DNA of 64,000 nt from NCBI GenBank assembly GCA_036250195.1, contig JAVHZZ010000003.1, positions 88,862,418-88,926,417 on the forward strand. Direction: 5' to 3'. The translations under genes were made by a program, and so were the position numbers. Below the pieces are notes generated by a model that was not told the origin of the DNA, did no database searches, and saw only the letters and a list, made by a program, of their open reading frames with translations. Shown here one piece after another: positions 33,506 to 45,300 of the stretch (position 1 is its first letter; the number at the start of each line of letters is the position of its first letter). The stretch comes from Mixophyes australis (lineage: Eukaryota > Chordata > Amphibia > Anura > Limnodynastidae).

Positions 33506-33799
33506 CAGTGGCGCACGCAGGGGGGGTTTCTGAGTCTCCAGAAACCCCACCTGCGCTAACTAAGTGGCCGCTATAGCTGCACTGTCCTATACAGCAGCCG
33601 CGGCGCTGTCAAAGAAGCGTCCGCGGCGGTGCTGTAGTGTATACAGCACCGCCGCGGACGCTTCTTAGACAGCGCCGCGGCTGCTGTATAGGACAGCGCT
33701 AAAAGAAATGCGCAGCAGCTCTCGCGGGGGGGTGGTTTTTTTTGGGGGGTCGGGGGGGAAACCCCCCATCCCCCCCCGACAATCCTCCGTTTGCCCCTG
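33506..33799. mobile_element. MITE with GC-rich 50-bp palindrome
   Basis: Begins CAGTGGCGCACGCAGGGGG and ends CCGTTTGCCCCTG, hAT-like ends, but without a clear 8-bp duplication (only ATGGT shared). The centre (33584-33694) is a near-perfect inverted repeat with about 53-bp arms beginning GTCCTATACAGCAGCCGCGG. A second, half-length copy in the opposite orientation starts at 44464. Confidence 0.7.
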
Positions 33800-35365
33800 A
33801 TGGTGCCTGTGAACCTTATTATATATCCCATATATAGGAGTGTAAACTCATATCCTGAACAGACTGTCATCTAATTAGACTGTAACTTGACAGCTGTGAT
33901 AATGGCCAAACAGGAATCAGGACATACACATGCGATATATATTAACAGTCTGATTTACTGAATGAATAATTAACACTACAATGGTCTGCTAATTATGAAA
34001 TTTGGATAAGCACACATTTAACAAGTGTATGAGTTGCATATTCACAGAACAGTGTGTAGAATAAATGTTTGGGATAGAGAGTGTTAAATACTGGGAGCAG
34101 AATAATATGGCAACTTTGTTACTGTTAGTTTATAAAATGTCTAAATGGGGCAGGTTAGACTTGGCACAAGGTCCTGCGTCCGGCTGCGCACATAGTCGCA
34201 CATTAAAATTAGAAGTCTCGTCTTCTTTTCTGCGCAAATCAAATGAAGGGAAACAATGAGCAAGGATTTATTGCCAAACATTTTCTCTGTCTCCAGTTTG
34301 TTCAGGAAACGCATTCTGCTGAATTTAATGAATTACGTTGAAACTGGTTGCATATGATCTGGACGGAGTATGTCCACCAAATATAAACAGAATATAGATA
34401 GGTTTTAAACAATTGATTTAATCACTAATATTAAAACTTAAAAATATCACTTGGGTACTATTATGAGCATATTGTGGTATGACCTGTCCTCACCAATATG
34501 TCCAAGAAATGTTAAAGCACAACTGAACAATAAGAAGAATCTATCTGATAATAATCATCTAATAATAAGAATTATCAGATAGAAGACTTGGGGATTTGAA
34601 TAATTAAATGTCCTCTGTGTATGAAGTGGATCTTGGATAATATACATTTCATCAATTCTTGTGCAAGCCGTTTGTTAAATTTCTCCCAACTGTTTGTCTG
34701 GACAAGGAGTGTTTTCTGTGTCAGTGATGTACAGTAGCTGATAACAAATGTTCAAAATTAGTCTAAGGGGAAAATGTGGTCCGTGTAGTCAACCTCTACT
34801 CTGGTCAGCTAGCATTAAGGAAATCTGGTAGGAGGTCCCATGAGACTAAATTGTGGTCCTCTGCCGCTTCTCCTTAAACAACTGTTAAGCTATAGATCTA
34901 TATCTTTGGGTGGAAAGACTTAATTCCAGCAATGCATGCTAATAATGTCCTCATTTAGAGTTTGGACCAATACTAAAAAGGACCAGATTTGCTCCTTGAC
35001 AAAACCATGTTGCACTGCAGGTGGGGAAAATGTAAAATGTGGACAGATTCAGAGTAAGGAGGAGGCTCAACTCTAATTTGCAGGGTAAAAACAAAGTTGT
35101 CCATGAGGCCCAGTTTTTTCTTGTAGAGATCCTGGAAAGCAACTGACGAGGTTTTCAAAATATACTTTTATACTTGGGGCAGGTAAAGGGATGTGAATAT
35201 TTTCTGTTTATATGATGCAAATACTACCTTCACAAGATGTTAAAGTATTTTAAAGTTTATTCAATTAACTGTTCATATTTCTTTGTCCCATGGAAACGGT
35301 GAACTAAATCAACCTTGCATGTTGTGTGCATTCCCCAAAGTTAAATAATAATTTTTATTTCTTAA
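33800..35365. other. No gene seen
   Basis: AT-rich DNA. At about 34990-35060, AAAACCATGTTGCACTGCAGG and neighbouring text match the interior of the PIF/Harbinger-like family seen at 21620 and 54364, so a fragment of it lies here. Confidence 0.45.
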
Positions 35366-36196
35366 GGGGGTATTCAATTGTCAGCTAGTTTGTTTTTTTT
35401 GAGCGTGTTAAATCATTTTTAAGGAGGTTAATTTTACCCGCAATTTAATTCCATTTGTAACGTTACGTTTTTTTTGGGTTTTTTTATGAAACGGTCCTCT
35501 CGCGCTACAGTAGATGGTCTATTGAAAGTATAGGGTGTGCGAGAGGCAGCCACTTTAAAATCTATTCAATTGTTTTTTTTTTAACGTGGCGGGTAAAATA
35601 GGCAAATATGCTATTTTTTCTCGCACCTCCTTAGGGTGTGTTAAAAATAGAAAACCTCAAAGTATTTGAAATCATGTAAAAATATGGGAAAAAAAACTTA
35701 ACTTTTATGTTTAGCACTAATGCTTAACTTCTGTAAGTTGATTTGATTTTCATGAAAAAATAATGAAATAAAAAAAAAAATTAAAATCACTAATTCTATT
35801 TATCTATGTTTTTGGTACAAATATGTATGTAGTAATGTGTTTTGACCTGGTATAGGTGATTGTATGGTAAAAAATAGTAAAATATTAAAAGTACTGTAAT
35901 GTAGATATTATCATGTGTATCAATGTGTAATGCAATCTAATGTATGGAAATGTATGCAAAACCTTCTTTTGTGTTATACATGACAGCTTTAAAACTCCAC
36001 TCCCATAAAACACAATTTTTAATGCGCTGGGGCAGTGCTCCCTCTTTCAATCGAATTTCAAGAGTTTTTCCACTGCGCTAATTCAAAACGGTCACTATTG
36101 TCGGCAAAAACCCGCGGGAGATTTTTTTTTTTTTTTTTTAACCCGACGGGGGAAAAAAATTTCTCGCTAACAATTGAATACCCCCCCCCCCCCCCC
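35366..36196. mobile_element. DNA transposon with GGGGGTATTCAATTG ends
   Basis: GGGGGTATTCAATTGT at the left is mirrored by ACAATTGAATACCCCC at the right, where the C run has grown to 17. A TTCAATTG copy also occurs inside near 35566. TTAA precedes the left end, but the right flank is ACAA, so no target duplication is secure. AT-rich interior, no coding. Confidence 0.6.
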
Positions 36197-36269
36197 ACAA
36201 TGACTGTCACTTTCTCAGATATCTTGCAATGTTTGTATACTTATGTTCTATTTTTTTTTTTTATTATAG

Positions 36270-36296
36270 GTGCCTGTAAGACAATGGAAATGAAAG
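36270..36296 (+). CDS. PLSCR1: PLSCR coding exon 1 (start codon)
   Basis: Preceded by a T-rich tract and TTATTATAG, followed by GTAAAC. ATG at 36284 opens MEMK; 13 coding nt end in phase 1. A tiny exon with a 3' splice site before the ATG, as in mammalian PLSCR genes. Confidence 0.8.
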
Positions 36297-39200
36297 GTAA
36301 ACGTTACTCTTCTAACTAACCTTGTTTGATTTTCGTTAAATTACTAAATAGTTTCCTTATTTGATCTACACGGTGATTTAGATTTAGCACTCTTTTCCCA
36401 CATAGACTGTTTGGAGAAAATATTCATATGGACACTCTTTTATTGCACAGATTCAGCTAGTAGAATAATTTTACTAACCTCCTCTCAATTGCCTGCTCCC
36501 CACCCCTCCCAGAGACTAGGTGAGCCCAGTAAAAACAGCTGCATGGAACAGCCCCCAGAACCCTCAGCAAGAGGAAGGATAAGGTTGTTATTTAGTAGGT
36601 AGGTGGTAGTCAAGTGTGTAAACTACATTCGGTACTAAAACTTAACGCTCTATAAAGTACATTTTTATAAAATGCAAAGTGTTCTATCAGCAGTTAATTT
36701 CTACTGCAGAACTGAGTTGCAGCTTCCTGTTCTTTGTATGTGTTGATGGAATGGGAGGTAAAAATGTAAAGCTGGATACACACTGAAGAATTTTTCCGAC
36801 CGACGTGTTATCTCAAACGATTATACCTACGACTGAAGGTCCGATCAGTCTGGCGATTCATCCGTACACACTGACACGATTTACCTTCAGATCTGTGTTC
36901 TTCATCTGGTCCTTTATCTGGTCCACTAGTCCGGAGAATGACAGCACAATATTCATTCATTCACTACTGTCACACTGATTAAAACCACCTTGTTACAGCT
37001 ATCCACATGTACTAACGAATTTCGTTAGCTCCTGTGACTCTGAAGCGAAATATTCTGTCTCAGAACGAACAAATTTAATTATTCCTTCTACAGCACTCTC
37101 TATATTTATTCACTCTGACATTCATCGCTAGCATCAGCTGAAAAGAGCCCGACTCTGTAAACTCTATGGAGTTTGCCAGCATGAGTGTATACACACTACA
37201 TGATCGTTAGGTGATTGATCGGAAAATATTGAACAGTACGACCAACCAAATGAGGCGACAATCGGCCATTAGGGCAGAATTTCAACAATCGTGTCACTAC
37301 ACACACTCACCTGACTTTCAAACGAGCGGTCGTATGTCGGCTGATTGAGCTGATTATTGGACAAAGACCCTGTAGTGTGTACCCAGCTTAACAAAGGAAC
37401 TGGCTGAAATGTGGAGTGTTTCTGTTTACAGGATATGACTATAAAATGATCTTCTTTTGTACAATTAGATGGCAATAGTGAATATAACCCAAACACTGGC
37501 ACAAATTACCCTCCTGCAATGAACCCAGGTGCGGGACATATGGCTCCAGGCTACCCACCTCCAGGTATGCCTGGATCTTATGGATATGCACAACTACCGC
37601 AAGGATCATACCAACGTAAGTTGTTCATACAGAGATTTTCAGGATCTTTTTTTGTTGGTTTGTTTTTTTTACATTTGTTGCTGAAAATTTCAGTGTGACT
37701 AGTTTCATGGCGGAACTGACCTTTTAATATAGGTACAAATTTTTGGTGATACAATATTTTTCTACTCTTGCTTTGCCATTCCGCAGTGTAGTTGTAAATT
37801 TGCATTTTGTAGATTTTATAAACTATAAATAGAGGTGAGATGATGGCCACAAATTCATTCTGCTGTGTTTTGAAGTAGGTTTAAGACCAAATTCTGGAGG
37901 AATGAGCTGCATGTTTTCTGGAACGAATATGGAAATTTCACTTGTCTTGTTAACATGAATAACTTTAAAACATAGTACACGAGTTTCAGAAAATAGGATT
38001 AATCTGATTGGACTTTTGCGGTTACGTTGTGCACAATGGACAGTCATATTTGAAGACTTGTACTAAATGAAACAAGTTAGGGAGTGTTTAAAGTAGAGAT
38101 GGGCGGGTCCGGTTCTCCGAGAACCGAACCCACCCGAACTTTGGGTATCCGAGTACCGAGCTGAGCAGCTCGGTACTCTCCCGCCCATTCCGAATCCAAA
38201 TCGAGGCCGAACGTCATTGTGACGTCGTCGAATCTCGGGGCTCGGTTCTCGCGATACTTCAACTTTATAAATACACGCCTCCACAGCAATCCATCGCCAT
38301 TTGACAGAGGGAGAGAGCAGGGTGTAGTCATAGGCTAATTAGAGCAGGGACAGAGAATACAATATTGTTCTTGCAATTGCTCTAACCAAAATCGGTAGTG
38401 CAGAGAGGAGGATAGAGGTTTATTATTTTTTCTTCATATTTGGCACTCCCCAGCGCTTTTGGGGTGTCCCCCATAATTGTGCATTAATATTTCTGGCTAT
38501 CAAAAGTCATATCTGTCAGCAGTATCTACTAAATAATTTGTAGCACACCTCAGTGCTTTTGGGGTGTCCTCCCTAATTGTGCATTAATATTTCTGGCTGT
38601 CAAAAGTCATATCTGTCAGCAGTATCTACTAAATAATTTTTAGCACTCCTCAGTGCTTTTGGGGTGTCCTCCCTAATTGTGCATTAATATTTCTGGCTGT
38701 CAAAAGTCATATCTGTCAGCAGTATCTACTCAATAATTTTTAGCACTCCTCGGTGTTTTTGGGGTGTCCTCCCTAATTGTGCATTAATATTTCTGGCTGT
38801 CAAAAGTCATAACTGTCAGCAGAATCTACTAAATAATTTTTAGCACTCCCCAGTGGTTTGCGCTCAGAATGGATTCAAAGCAGTCCACATATGATCTAAA
38901 TGAGCAACCAGGTTCTGTCACCAGTCCTGATGTTAGTGTTCCCAGTACGTCATCTGGCCAAGGCGATGTCAAACAACAGAGTGTTTTCAAATTAGTGCAA
39001 AAAACAAAAACCAAAAAAAAATTTACTGTATTGAAGCGAAAAAGAAGTGTAACTGAGCAAAAGTTAAGTGACGATAAAAAAAAAATTGCAAGCATGCCAT
39101 TCTACACACGCAGTGGCAAAGAGAGAATGAGGCCTTCACCTTTGGCTATTAGTGGCAGATCCCAAAAAGTTACCCAGCCTACAATTGGTGCACAACTACT

Positions 39201-42200
39201 GTTACGCGTCAAAGCCGAGCTGCAAGATAACAGTGAGGCATTACAGGAGAATATTTGCTCTGATTCACAAATGACAACAATCCCTGTGGAGAGTCCATCC
39301 AACAGTGGGATGTCTAATCGTGAGCATTCTGCTGATGTGTGCCTTAATAGCCCGAGTGTAGCCGGTGATACCCAAATTGAGGATGCCACTTTGGAATTAG
39401 AAGAGGATGAGGGGGAGATTTGTGTAGGCGACGAGGGCGCTAATGATGATGTTGATGATTATGATGCAGACAGATACCAAATTGCCTTTCTCAATTTCTA
39501 TTTATATTCTAGATTATATAACGGCTGAATAGTTTTCTATTTTACTCCTAGTGGAGAGAGGATCTGATGCAGACAGATACCAAACTGCCTTTGTCCATTT
39601 CAATTTATATTGTACAGTATATAACGGCTGAATTTATTAGTATTTTATACAAGTGGAGGGTGGCCTAGAGAGACAAAAACCAAACTGGCTTTCTCCATGT
39701 CAATTAATATTGTACAGTCTATAACGGCTGGATTTTTTGGTATTTTATACAAGTGGAGGGGGGCCTAGAGAGACAGAAACCAAACTGGCTTTCTCCATGT
39801 CAATTAATATTGTACAGTCTATAATGGCTGGATTTTTTGTTTTTTTAAAAAAGTGGAGGGGGGCCTATAGAGACAGAAAGCAAACTGTCTTTTTCCATTT
39901 CTTTACATATTTAACTATAAGTGTAGGGTGTAATATACATTCAAAGACGATGGCTGCATTGCCAATATGCATAGATGGAGAGGAAGACAATCTGTTTTGT
40001 GTGTAGAATAAATGAAGGCCTACCAACGAAGAATTAAACAGTTTTTTTGGATGATTTATTACCTCAACAATTAGATTACTTATCTCTAAAACAGTTGGAG
40101 CACTAAATTGGGTTATTTTAGGCACAAAAACATGTATTTTCCAACAAAATAGCAAAACAAAACCAAACAAAACCAAAACCAAAACCAAAACACGCAATGG
40201 CGGTTTTGCAAAACCAAAACCAAAACCAAAACACAACGGTAATCCAGATCCAAAACCGAATCCAAAACCAAAACACGGGGGTCAGTGACCATCTCTAGTT
40301 TAAAGCAGCTTGGGAAATATATGCAAATTGTAAATCTTTGTTTCTGGGACATAGGCCTAATTACTGATGCATAACATTTAATATTATTTTTAGAACTGTT
40401 ACTATGTTGATGTTGTGTGATATTTTGCCTACTCATATTTCATTTATCTGAAAATAAGATACCAAGCTATGTGAAAGACTTGACGTGTTTAATACTCTGA
40501 AACAGGCCCTTATTTTGAACTACAAGTTACTCAAAGCCAAAAAAATAACTGGAGTGCTCTTTAAACCAGGTTGGATTTTCACATTTTCCAACTTGTATTA
40601 TCCTACTTAACTATAAAATTAGTTTTCAGGTGTATACTCACTTGCTCAGTGCGTGTGCAGATGGTGCACTTGGGGTACACTTCCCTATAGAGGAAGGGGC
40701 TTTTTACTCTTTCAGCCATGGAGCCATAAAGTCTCCTAGGGAGCACAGTGCTTTAGGCCCCCCTTCTGCAAGGTATGTGTGAGGTGGGGAGGGGGAGGGG
40801 AGCACATGTTGCCCCAAGGTTTTCACTATACCAGTCCTCTCCATTTGAGTGAGGGTCATTAATCCAAAATTTGGAGAAGGGAGTGTTAATAATGCTGATA
40901 GTTGAACTTTTGGAAATTGACATATTTGGAGAGGACTTCATTGGGTTTCATCATATATTATGCTTGTTTATCTTGGACCTTTAATTATATTCAATAATAC
41001 TGGTCATTCATTATATATTTGGACAATAGTTCCATTATAGTAAACAACGTATTTGTTTCTCGGACATTTAATTCCATTGATTAATATGGGTCATCTATCA
41101 CTCTACACCAGTGTTTCCCAAACCCAGTCCTGAAGTACCCCTAACAGTGCAGGTTTTCCAGGTCACAAGTGAGATAATTAGTACCACCTGTGGAGCTTTC
41201 AAAATGTGTCCGTAATGAATACATCTGTGATCTAGCAAGGGGATATGGAAACAAGCCCTGTTAGGTGTATCTGTGGACTGAGTTAGGGGAACAATGATCT
41301 ACACTATTGGAAATTTTATCCATTATAGTATACATAACTCGTGTTGTAGTGTATTTGGTTTATTAGAGACCTATGAAATACCTTGTGTATTAAGAAGGCT
41401 ATTGCAGTTTCTTGTACAATTTCAAAATGGTTGATAGATGTTGGCTACTGCCACCCTTTCGATACTCCTGTACACTTCCACATGGCACATATTGGCTCTC
41501 CAAGCCCCACAAAAATGTTCTGCTTTAATATAGCTCAAATAGTGCTTTTTGCTATAGTTTTGAGGCATGAGCCTTTAGATGAATACAAGCCATCTTAAAG
41601 TGAAACTGATCAATAGCTGACAACTGTAATAGCGTACTCTTCACAGATATTTCCTGGGGGGTTGTATGGATGCAGCTGTTGGAGTACATTCCAAGGCTAT
41701 ATCTAGGGTTATGCATTGACTAAGTGATGTGGTTTTACTGGCTAATGACTTTAAGAATACTCATTATAGGCAGCTAACCTTTCACTGCATTGAAATTAAA
41801 ACCTAATTGTATTGCTATCTGTATCCATTAGCTCTGTTCAACAAGAGTGTATCTTTAAGCCCCAAACATTTCCTCCTTCCCTCTCCTGTTCTTCCACCTC
41901 TTCGTATCACAAGCTAATGTAAGGGAATTATTGAAAGTATCTTCTACAGTAAATGGAGACTTTGTAAGATGGCTAATATTTGACATATAGGAACAGGCAG
42001 AAGGGTGGTGTATACAAAAGCATAAAGTGACAGCACAAATAGTCTAATAACTTGAAATCCCACGTGCTGCTATAGGTAGACTATTGAGTTCTTCTTGAAG
42101 TAAAAGGAAAAGACCTTTGGCGCAACGTAGGTATTATTTAATTTCAATGTGAATATAAATAGTCCCATCATCAACTGTTTATTTTTTTACCAGTAATGCC

Positions 42201-42261
42201 GCAGCGCTGTACAGAGAACTCACATCAGTCCCTGTCCCACCGGGGCTTAGTCTAAATTTCC

Positions 42262-42333
<72 letters not shown>

Positions 42334-45300
42334 CAACCAATTAACCCACTAGCATGGTGGTGTTTTTTTTTGTTTTGCGTGTGGGAGGAAACCAGAGCAC
42401 CAGGAGGAAACCAACGCAAACACGGGGAGAACATACAAACTCCACACAGATAAGGCCATGGTCAGGAATTGAACTCATAACCCCAGTGCTAGGAGGCAAA
42501 AGTGCTAACCACTGTGCTGCCCAATCATGAACATATACATAGGGATAGGAAAAATAGAAATGAAAAATGGAGATAAGAATGAGATCAATAAAATGATGCA
42601 AAGAAACAATCTGTTTGTTCAGAATGGAGGGGGGGTGTTGGTTGATATAGGAGAACACTATTCAACATTATATTCATTATCCTCTGATAAGACAGCTCAG
42701 GGCTATTCATTAAGTGTTGTTGAATCTACACAGCAGATCTCTTGTCTCTCAAGTGCCTTCAGAGGAAATGGTCTTCCAGGCAAACTTTGTTTTCTTTTTG
42801 TAGTCTTAAGTGTTTAATGGTTTTATTTTAACTAAATGTTCTGTTTGTTCAGTTTGTAAGCTAGTTTAAATCGGTCAGAGCTATGATAAGTGTCATGAAA
42901 AAATTGGTGCTCAGTTATCCACTATTACATTTGCTTAATTTTAATGGGGGGAGGTGTGTATTTTTGTTTTTTTCACTAATGTCAAATTGTATAAAAGTTA
43001 TTTAACTTTTTAAAATTTCAGTAAGAATAGGGTTCACTAAAATGCTAAGGGGTAAATGTATGAACATGCGGGTTCTTCAACACCCGCGTGTTCGGCGATT
43101 AAATTTCAAGCGGCGCTGCATTGTAAAGGCAAGTTTCCCTTTACAATGCAGCGCCGCTTGAAATTTAATCGCTGAACACGCGGGTGTTGAAGAACCCGCA
43201 TGTTCATACATTTACCCCCAGATCTTTAAAAGGTAATTTGCTGTCATTTACCTGATGGTCATGGATTTTCTCTGGTGCCGATAGATTTTTTTTTATTTTT
43301 TTTTTGCTGGAAAATTAAAACCACATGAAGGTAAACGACACTGCTTAAGTGTTGAGGGGATTTGGTAACCCGTGTAGTAGGGACTATAGACATTGGATAC
43401 ACTCTGACATGTTTGTGGCGAACTATAAATGGTACAAGAAATTTACTCTAATTGAATTCAGCAGCCCCACCGGGTCAGCCTAACTATGGTCCATATGGAG
43501 GAGGACCCCCTGTTCAAAACCAGCCAATGGTGCCAGGTGGCCCACCATCTGTATGGATGCCCGCACCTCCACAAAACCCAAACTGCCCACCAGGATTGGA
43601 ATATCTGTGTCAGGTAACTTATTTACTGTAAAATAGAACAATTTTTTTTATTTATTTTTTTTAACCTTTTTTTTTTTGGATGATTCTAGGTCTTTAAAAC
43701 ATAATTCGTATTACTACCCTTTTTGCAAGTGTTATATATTAAATTATAGGAACTCTGAGGTTGGGGTGGGGGGGGGGGGTGATTTGTGCTCATGCATAGA
43801 GACTTCATGCTATACAGCATTCTAATTTAAGCACAGGGTTCTTTTATCTTGTAACAAAGGGCAGTATTTGTTATAACAAGTATTTTCCAGTTGATGAAGG
43901 CAATGATGTCACTTTAGTAAATGTTGAAGAGTGTGCTAGATATCATTGCTTTGGGAATATTGAATCCGACTATTCTGAGGAAACTCTTAACATGCATCCA
44001 GATCTGGTACTGGAAAACTACTGCTACTAAATCTCCCTCCCCAAAGTAACCTTTATTCCCATTTTTACTCTAACCAGCCTCTTCCAACCCCCACCAATAA
44101 TTCTTATGGTTACCTAACCAGATTATAGGTTCAAAGGGCCCATTATGAGACTTCAAAATGTCCCCAATAACCACTTTATAAAAAAATAAAAAAAAATAAA
44201 AATGTTTTATAGTTGTAGCTTACACTACTCATTTAATGATTGTGTATCCTTATGTTTTTGGCAGATAGATCAACTTCTTGTTCATCAACAAGTGGAGCTA
44301 CTAGAAGGTATATTATAATACATTGTATTGCCATTATTCACAGGGGAGGGCTGGCAAAGTTTAGCCTGGGGGACAAGACTCAACTCAGTAGCCTATTAGG
44401 AACATTTTAAAGGAAAAAAATGCAGGTGACACACCCCAAGGTAGTCTACTATGGGACCGGCCCCAGGGGCGCACAGAGGATTGCCCTGACCCATAAAAAA
44501 AAAAACGACCCGAGAGAGAGCTGCTGCACATGCACCCGCGTTTCGTCAGCTCTGTCCTATACAGCAGCCGCGGCGCTGTCTAAGAAGCGTCCGCGGCGGT
44601 GCTGTATAGACTACAGACATATACTTGACGGAATAGCAGATTAAGTGTTGTGGAGCTGATTAATAAGATTGTTATAGGGCAGTTTGAATCTTCTCGCATG
44701 TGTACAAACAATGTGTTCGTTACATTATGGATCCACCCCTTCTTAAGAAGTCACTCTGATAAACAGCGTAGAGGGAAGTGGGAAGTGGGTCTCGTATGAC
44801 AATCTGTTTTTGGTGCCGGATACTAAACGGAGACACTTGGAGGATTATTAGTGCTCCATTGTCATATGCCTTTGGATAGCTGGTACCTGTGAAATTTAAA
44901 ACTTGTAATAAATATTGCTTTTAATGATGCTACACAATGGAAGTATACCCAACTATTTGAATGTTGTAGATCTGTGCCTTTTTCCTGTGGAGATTGGGTA
45001 TGTGTAGGGCAGTGATGGCTAACCTGTGACACTCCAGTTATTGTGGAACTACAAACCCCAGCATGCTTACAGTAGGTAACTAGCTGATAGCTGGAAGAGC
45101 ATGCTGGGACTTGTAGTTTCACAACACCTGGAGTGTCACAAGTTAGCCATCACTGGTGTCGGGGAAGACAACCTACTTGATGCAAACATTACAAGCTGGA
45201 CTAGCTCTATAGTTTTAAAAATGTATAGGTAAAGAGCTTATTGGGGGCAGAGGGGGTATCTTTTCTTTAGATACGCATAGCAAGACAACCCTTTGGCAGG

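Larger units (their letters stand above)
38094..40297 (+). mobile_element. hAT element, 2.2 kb, in PLSCR intron 2 (perfect 8-bp TSD)
   Basis: The ends TAGAGATGG and CCATCTCTA are inverted, and GTTTAAAG flanks both sides (38086-38093, 40298-40305), a perfect 8-bp duplication. It holds an N-terminal piece of a transposase-like gene (38869-39528) between two arrays of about 100-bp repeats, and the right end carries (AAAACC)n text. Terminus and coding piece resemble the autonomous hAT at 56301, so it is a deletion derivative of a related family. Confidence 0.9.
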
